Assembly (NCBI GenBank): GCA_032871835.1
Contig: CM065301.1
Location: forward strand, 20,601,291 to 20,665,290
Length of the DNA stretch: 64,000 nt
Reading direction: 5' to 3'
Source of the DNA: Dipteronia dyeriana
Taxonomy: Eukaryota; Streptophyta; Magnoliopsida; Sapindales; Sapindaceae
Below are positions 58,448 to 64,000 of the stretch, piece after piece (within the stretch, counting starts at the first letter, position 1; every line of letters begins with the position of its first letter). The translations under genes and the position numbers were made by a program. Below the pieces are notes generated by a model, which was not told the origin of the DNA, ran no database searches, and saw only the letters and a list, made by a program, of their open reading frames with translations.

Positions 58448-58739
58448 GAAACAGTAATCGCTTAATTGATATGCATATCACATATTTACCTCCCAATTCC
58501 CAACACCAAAAGAATGAGACAAATTTTCACATGATTGTATTTTGACTCTCCATTTCAACTGGGAATAATTTAAAAATAAAAACGATTTAAAACAGTTTTT
58601 TTTTTATGATTTGACAATTAAATCACTTATACGAAATCACTTAATTAATATGCATTCTATTGTGCAATGTGCACTTTTACAGACTCAAACTCAATTACAT
58701 GTGTTAACTTTAAATGAAAATCCAACCCTTAATTTTATC

Positions 58740-59003
58740 CAGACACAACTCAATCAATCAAATATGACCCCGTACCTCAAGGTATCTTTTAACGAGTATA
58801 CGTTATTTTGGAGAATAAGTTTCAAAATTGTTATTTGTTGTAAATTTATACAGATGGTCATTTCATCCAATAAGTGGTATTTTGATAAATAAAGGGATAT
58901 CATTAATTTATTTTAGATATATTTTGGAAATCAATTTTTCTTTTGTTTTTTAAAACAAATAATTATATTTAGTGTATGTATATACGTATAACATATATAT
59001 CAA

Positions 59004-59050
<47 letters not shown>

Positions 59051-59237
59051 CCCGCGTGCGTGCGTGCGTTTCTTTTTTGAGAAGATTAAAGTCACAAAAT
59101 CCAAAATTTCTAAAAAAATTATTTGTGATAAGTTGAATAGATATGTATATATATTTTTTTAAAAGAAGATTAAGGCTAAAAATTCTAAAAATTCTAAAAA
59201 TTCTAAAATATATATTTGAAAAAAGTTGAAAAGAAAA

Positions 59238-59279
<42 letters not shown>

Positions 59280-59632
59280 CTTTTTTCTTTTTTTAGAAGA
59301 TTAAAATTCTAAAAAGTGTATTTGAGATAAGTTGAAAAAATATATATATATATATATATGGGATATGCTATACGTATATACACACATTAAATATAATTAT
59401 TTGTTTCAAAAATCAAAAAAAAAAATTGATTTCCAAAAAATATCTAAAATAAATTAATGATATCCCCTTATTTACTAAAATGTCATTTATTGGATGGAAA
59501 TTGATGGAATTGGATGGAATGGTTATTAGTGTAACATTGTTTACCAAAAATTGTCATTTTGAAACTAATTCCTCATCCGATGACCATTTTGGTGACAAGA
59601 GTTGATGACCATCTGAGTAATTATCCATTTTT
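58740..59632. mobile_element. Foldback/MITE element with long imperfect arms
   Basis: The left arm (about 58855-59000: 'ccaataagtggtattttgat', 'gggatatcattaatttattttagatat', 'tggaaatcaatttt', 'aaacaaataattatattta') pairs with the inverted 59360-59500. Between the arms are TA and TG microsatellites (59010-59050, 59245-59278). The right end (attttggtgac.., ctgagtaattatccat) resembles 15660-15755. Confidence 0.75.
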
Positions 59633-60249
59633 CTAATCACCGAAAATTTGTAAGCGTTAAAGTGAGTAGAAGATCTGAAGAATGATATAACATTCACTAT
59701 ATTCTCTCAAATTAAAAGTCGGAAGCCGTATGAATTGTTTAACTGATTTTAAGGTACCTTTCACCGGTATGTAGAGGCGGAGATGTTTGAAAACCAGCTT
59801 GGGTAAAAAGTTGAAGGCTATTATTAATTACCCATATTTTATAATTATATTTATCAAATTATTCTAATTAAAATAAAATGTTTCAGACATACAACAAACA
59901 TATGAAATAAACTATTGAAGGCTCAAACACAACTTTCAAACGGTGAATCATCAAGCTACCAACTAAATTTAACCTCTTCATTCTCTTTAAATGTGTCTCA
60001 CTCTGTAGAGTTAATTAAAATAATTAAAGTTTTGATCTTTCAAGCTCTTTTTTTTGTTAATATTTTATAATGTGCTAGTAGTCGATGGGATTAACATATA
60101 AATACTAATTTGAATCAAATAATGTTATTTTCTTTGAATTTATTCCAACATGATTCATTTATAATATTGATTGTTAACCTAAAAAAATCATTAAAAGTAC
60201 ATAAATTTTCTTTGAAAGTAAATAAATTTTATTGATATGCCTAAATATC

Positions 60250-60380
60250 AAATAATTAAATACAAAAGCTGATAAGATGAGGTTAACCCATGGTATGTCT
60301 CTCACACCAACATTGAGGTTGTTGATTTGAGTCTCTCCCCCCTGAAATCTCGAATTATTGTAATATTTCAATAAAAAAAA
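60250..60380 (+). mobile_element. tRNA-derived SINE, copy 3
   Basis: The head 'gatgaggttaacccatggtatg', a degenerate B-box (gttgatttgagtctc) and the 3' end CTCGAATTATTGTAATATTT are shared with 48243-48342. Confidence 0.6.
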
Positions 60381-60389
60381 CATATACAA

Positions 60390-62214
60390 AAGTGAAGAAA
60401 AAAATCGATTAATAAAATTGGTTCGTATAGTTTTGCTTCCTTAAAAAAAAAATTATTGTATTAGCCCACCCTACTATTTTATCCTGGCCTCACCCTGCCG
60501 GTATGGTATATTTGACATGCACAGTAAACTTATGTTGAAAACAGTTACGCATTTTGTGGTGCATGAGTGTAGCATATAAAAGTGTAAAGCAACAAAATGT
60601 GAGGATCAGTTTAAAAGAGCTAAGGTTGCCTTTTTTTTTCCTATACCTAATAGTATACATTGACGTGATCTTTTGAATTTTGGTTTCAATCTGGACCCAT
60701 AAAATGAGGAGTAGCTAGAGCTTGCGTTTGAGATTGTGACCAAGGTAACACGGACAGTATTTTTTGGGGTGGTAACCCGTGTTGGATGCGTATTTGTGCC
60801 AGTCACACATCTGACACAACAGGTATTCGACACTCATTTTGGTATCTCCGTTAATTTTTTCAAAAGTCAACACTAACGATATAGGAGGGATATGACCGGA
60901 TACATTAGGAATACGATGGGATACGACGAGATATGTTGAGGATACGGTCTACACATATATAGGATATGTTGGGGGTAATTTTTCAATTATTTTTTGTAAA
61001 CAACAGGGTCAAATTACAATTTTTAAAAAAGTTTAGGGGTCAAAATCTTTTTATTTAAAAAATATTTTATGACTTACAGACTTTGTAACGAATATTTATT
61101 GATAATATGTTTCGGATGGATTACGTTTATATGTATTAAAAAGTTATAAATATATATTATTTTAATTAATATATCTCTATCTTGATTTTTAAAGATTTAC
61201 CATATCCTATATCATACCGTATTGTATCCCGTACTCATGACCATATCCATGCCACTTATTGTGACAAAGTATCGATCATGTGGATCATCAAAGGATGGGG
61301 CTGATGGTTCTTGATCGTTCCGATAAAAATCATTTAGCTATGACCTTTTTTTTTTCTTTGCATACATGACAAGCTTTATTCTGCACATAAGAAGATTAAA
61401 AGATAAAATTATTATAAATCTAACATATAAGATATGATGTCCGTACGAAAATAGAGTAAGAAAAGTCTTGGAAAAAAATAAAGTGTGGGAGTAGGATGAA
61501 AGGCTTGTGTTGAGCATATCACCTCATGACCACTGGGTTATATATGTAAAAGTGGACCAAAGGAGGGGACCATAAATTGTGAGGAGTGATGAGGGTGTGC
61601 CGGTGGTTGGCAATTGGCAATTGGCAAATGGCAGGCTATGGATCAAATGCCTACTTTTGTAAAAAGTTGAGCAGCAACACCACCATCCAGGATCCAGGAT
61701 CCACCACATGCTCCCATTGTTTGGTCTTAATCAAAAAGGGCTTGGAAAGACAATTGCCCTTGCTTAGGGCATTATGCAAGTTTGTGAGATTTCTACCAAC
61801 CTTGCACATGATGCTCTATCGTTTCTTTGCCTTTGAATTTGGAAATGGGTTTCGTTTTCCATGTGACTTTCCCAATCATGGTTGTTTTTTTTCCTTCGAA
61901 TTTCCATTTGAAATATATATATTTAAACTTCTCTGATGCATACTGCTAACGTAAATCGATAAACAAATATCCAAACATGTTTTAATAACCATTAGATTAA
62001 TCCTGTGGTTTATAAAAAAAAAAAAAAAACAATTTAAAATTATTATTTCTATCTCCTCTCTCCTATATAATCCATATTCAAACCAATTTCTCTTACCTTT
62101 CGATACGATCACACATTCTCTCTCACTTCTTACTTTTACATTTTCTCTGGTTATTAACTAGATTCATCAGTTAAATAATTCAATTTAATTTAGATCATAT
62201 TTTTATTATGCAGT
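60390..62214. other. Intergenic, no gene recognised
   Basis: A block at 60880-61260 is rich in GGATAC/GATACG words in both orientations ('acgatgggatacgacgag', 'accatatcctatatcat'), which suggests the subterminal region of an old hAT-type element without clear ends. The remaining frames do not resemble proteins. Confidence 0.4.
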
Positions 62215-62902
62215 CAATGGCAGAACCAGTAGTAGGCTAGACCGGGCTGTAGCTCGTCTAGAAATTTAGAAAATAATATATATAAATATTTAATTATAAA
62301 ATTAATAATAATTTTTAATTAAACTACTCCAGTAGTCTACCATAAAACTCAATTTTAAGTCTAAGTATAATATTGGACTTTAACTAAGTTAGACAAACCC
62401 ATCCTAAAACAAATAAATCAGTAAATAAAAACCTATTATTTATATATATATATATATGTATACATAATTTTATAATTTTATAATTTTATCTTAAATACAT
62501 TCATTTTGTTTGACTTTTTTGCTCGTGCAGTATTTGATTTTTTGTAAATGTTTTTAAAACATTTTGATAAATTTTGAGAGAGAATAGTTTAATACTGTTA
62601 ATTCAAATACAGTAATCGATGAATTTTAAACCGAATCCTGTTAGTGTATCATTTAAATACAATATTAGTTATACACTTGTATTGTAGGTTATAATTTTTA
62701 ATATTAATCTTGTTATATATTTTCAAAATATATATTTCTTTTTACAACGTATATATTTTGAAAAGTAATGCTCACGTCTCCCATTGAATGTAACCCTTCT
62801 ATATTGTTAAAACTATTTTCATTACCGAATTTATTTAAATTATGTTGATTAAGTATTTTTAAGTTCAACCCTCCCTAATTTAAATTCCTGGCTACGCCAT
62901 TG
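62215..62902. mobile_element. hAT-like MITE, 688 bp
   Basis: The left end CAATGGCAGAACCAG and the inverted right end CAATGGCGTAGCCAG are terminal repeats of a kind common in plants. The flanking octamers tatgcagt and tatgaaat agree at 6 of 8 positions, so the duplication is degenerate or doubtful. It has no coding. Confidence 0.6.
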
Positions 62903-64000
62903 TATGAAATGTTATACACCTCAGTTTTTTAGATTTTGTTATTGGTCACATATTTTTTACATTGTTGATTTTGTCTTGTTTTTCTGAACATGTTTCCGTA
63001 ATTAATATTATTATTTTGTAGAATGTATCCGACTTACTTGCTTATAAACAAAATTGTACGATTCATACATATTATTGTGTGCGATTGTTGTAATCTTTCA
63101 TTTCCAAATTACATGATTAGATTAAAAAAAAAATACATTACTAAGTTAAAATAACACAAAGAAGATCATCAATTAAATAAAACCAGACAAAAATCATTGT
63201 TTTCCAAAAATCTGTAATTGACATTTCTTTTATCTTTGACTCTTAATATAAACAGAGCCAAATTTAAGAAAAAAGAGAGAATTTGAGATTTAAGAGCATG
63301 TTTGGAAAGAGAATAAGGGTTGAAAACCTTTTTTTTTTTTTTTTTTTTAAGAAAAGAGTAGACCGGAGAGAACCATAGTGTAAATGTACACTTAAGTGAG
63401 AAAGACGATATCATCGTAAGGGTGGAGATATGGTCTATTAGGTGAGAGGTTTTTTTTTTTTGGGGGGGAGGCCAAAAATAAATTTGGAAACTATTTTTTT
63501 CTAAATTTGTCCTATATTTTCCCACTTTTTTATTTTTGCTTAAAAAATTTAGAAAAAATAGTTTCCAAATTCATGAGATTTTTAAAATTTTCTTTTAAGT
63601 ATATTTCATTTTTTCTTACATGCAAAAGATCTCATTAAAATTCATTAAATTTTATTATGTTATGAATGGTTTGGACAATTTATATAAGGGAGTTTGTATG
63701 TGTGAAGTCTCCAATATAATATAATATTAATAGAGAGAGAGCATGTTTTTCACCTACAAACTCCTGATATAACCTTACATACAAATCTATTTATCAGTAT
63801 TTGGATAAAAAATCAATCGATGTTGGGTAAGTGGTGTGTCAAGAGAGAATATACAATATCTTTTAGATTTGTATATAAAGTTATATCAGAAGGTTTGTAA
63901 GTAAGAAACTGTATATATATATGCCATCTTTTCTAACGGTATTCAAGATAGAAACTCTTTATATGCCACCTAATTTAGTTTACCAAATTTGACATAAGTT
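62903..64000. other. Intergenic with two inverted repeats
   Basis: Hairpin arms 63481-63508 and 63545-63571 pair over 27 bases with one extra T. Arms 63752-63788 and 63865-63902 pair imperfectly over about 37 bases. 'TAAGAGCATGTTTGG' at 63290 resembles a Tourist-type MITE start, but no partner was found. Confidence 0.5.

Noticed and set aside
63169..63525. 118-codon minus-strand frame near the window end
   Set aside because: Lys/Phe-rich low complexity across a T-run and a hairpin; no family pattern.

Overview
This window reads as gene-poor nuclear DNA of a flowering plant, most likely a eudicot. It is AT-rich and full of nested Ty3/gypsy, Ty1/copia, LINE, hAT, pogo, Mutator-like and MITE remnants. 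It also holds fragments that look like an endogenous caulimovirid and one plant-type secondary-metabolism gene with a typical short intron. Only one gene looks intact: a two-exon BAHD acyltransferase on the minus strand (17361-18944), with both family motifs. About 5 kb away, at 12297-12545, lies the broken C-terminal end of a second BAHD gene, so the locus probably once held a small BAHD cluster.

Layout, left to right. 1-507 is the terminal part of a hAT transposon. 521-1726 and 1923-2521 are MITE-like elements, and 3600-4570 is an element carrying a TCGA-rich minisatellite. 4740-11760 is a caulimovirid-like fragment (minus strand) split by a structurally complete Ty3/gypsy element (5248-10767, target duplication AATTG). 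12297-19576 is the BAHD region, with interspersed MITEs and a SINE. 19577-23905 is a pogo-type element whose dead transposase is cut twice, by a 1.07 kb non-autonomous hAT (duplication CATCCATC) and by a 2.05 kb solo LTR. 24456-31385 is a second, more decayed gypsy element (duplication TGTGT). 31470-33025 is another caulimovirid-like fragment. 33026-37655 is an LTR-element remnant followed by the second minisatellite element.

37890-39133 is a dead TTF/DUF4371 hAT transposase. 39134-40683 is the 5' end of a copia element with a MITE in its LTR. 40699-42630 is a broken, intron-bearing copy of a SAP-domain gene resembling pTAC3. 42640-46075 is a LINE 3' end with a duplicated RNase H segment and an inserted solo LTR (43474-45224, duplication GTCCA). 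46180-48565 holds tandem repeats. 48568-54430 is a deleted Tat-type gypsy element with an antisense accessory ORF. 54425-58112 mixes two repeat families with another solo LTR. 58113-64000 is intergenic and holds foldback elements, a SINE and a hAT-like MITE.

I did not find a coherent new molecular system. The points most worth a second look are the datable nesting series, the gypsy pol frames that end inside their own LTRs, the paired minisatellite elements, and the decayed BAHD neighbour. Similarity statements rest on recognising family motifs by eye; no alignment or database search was run.
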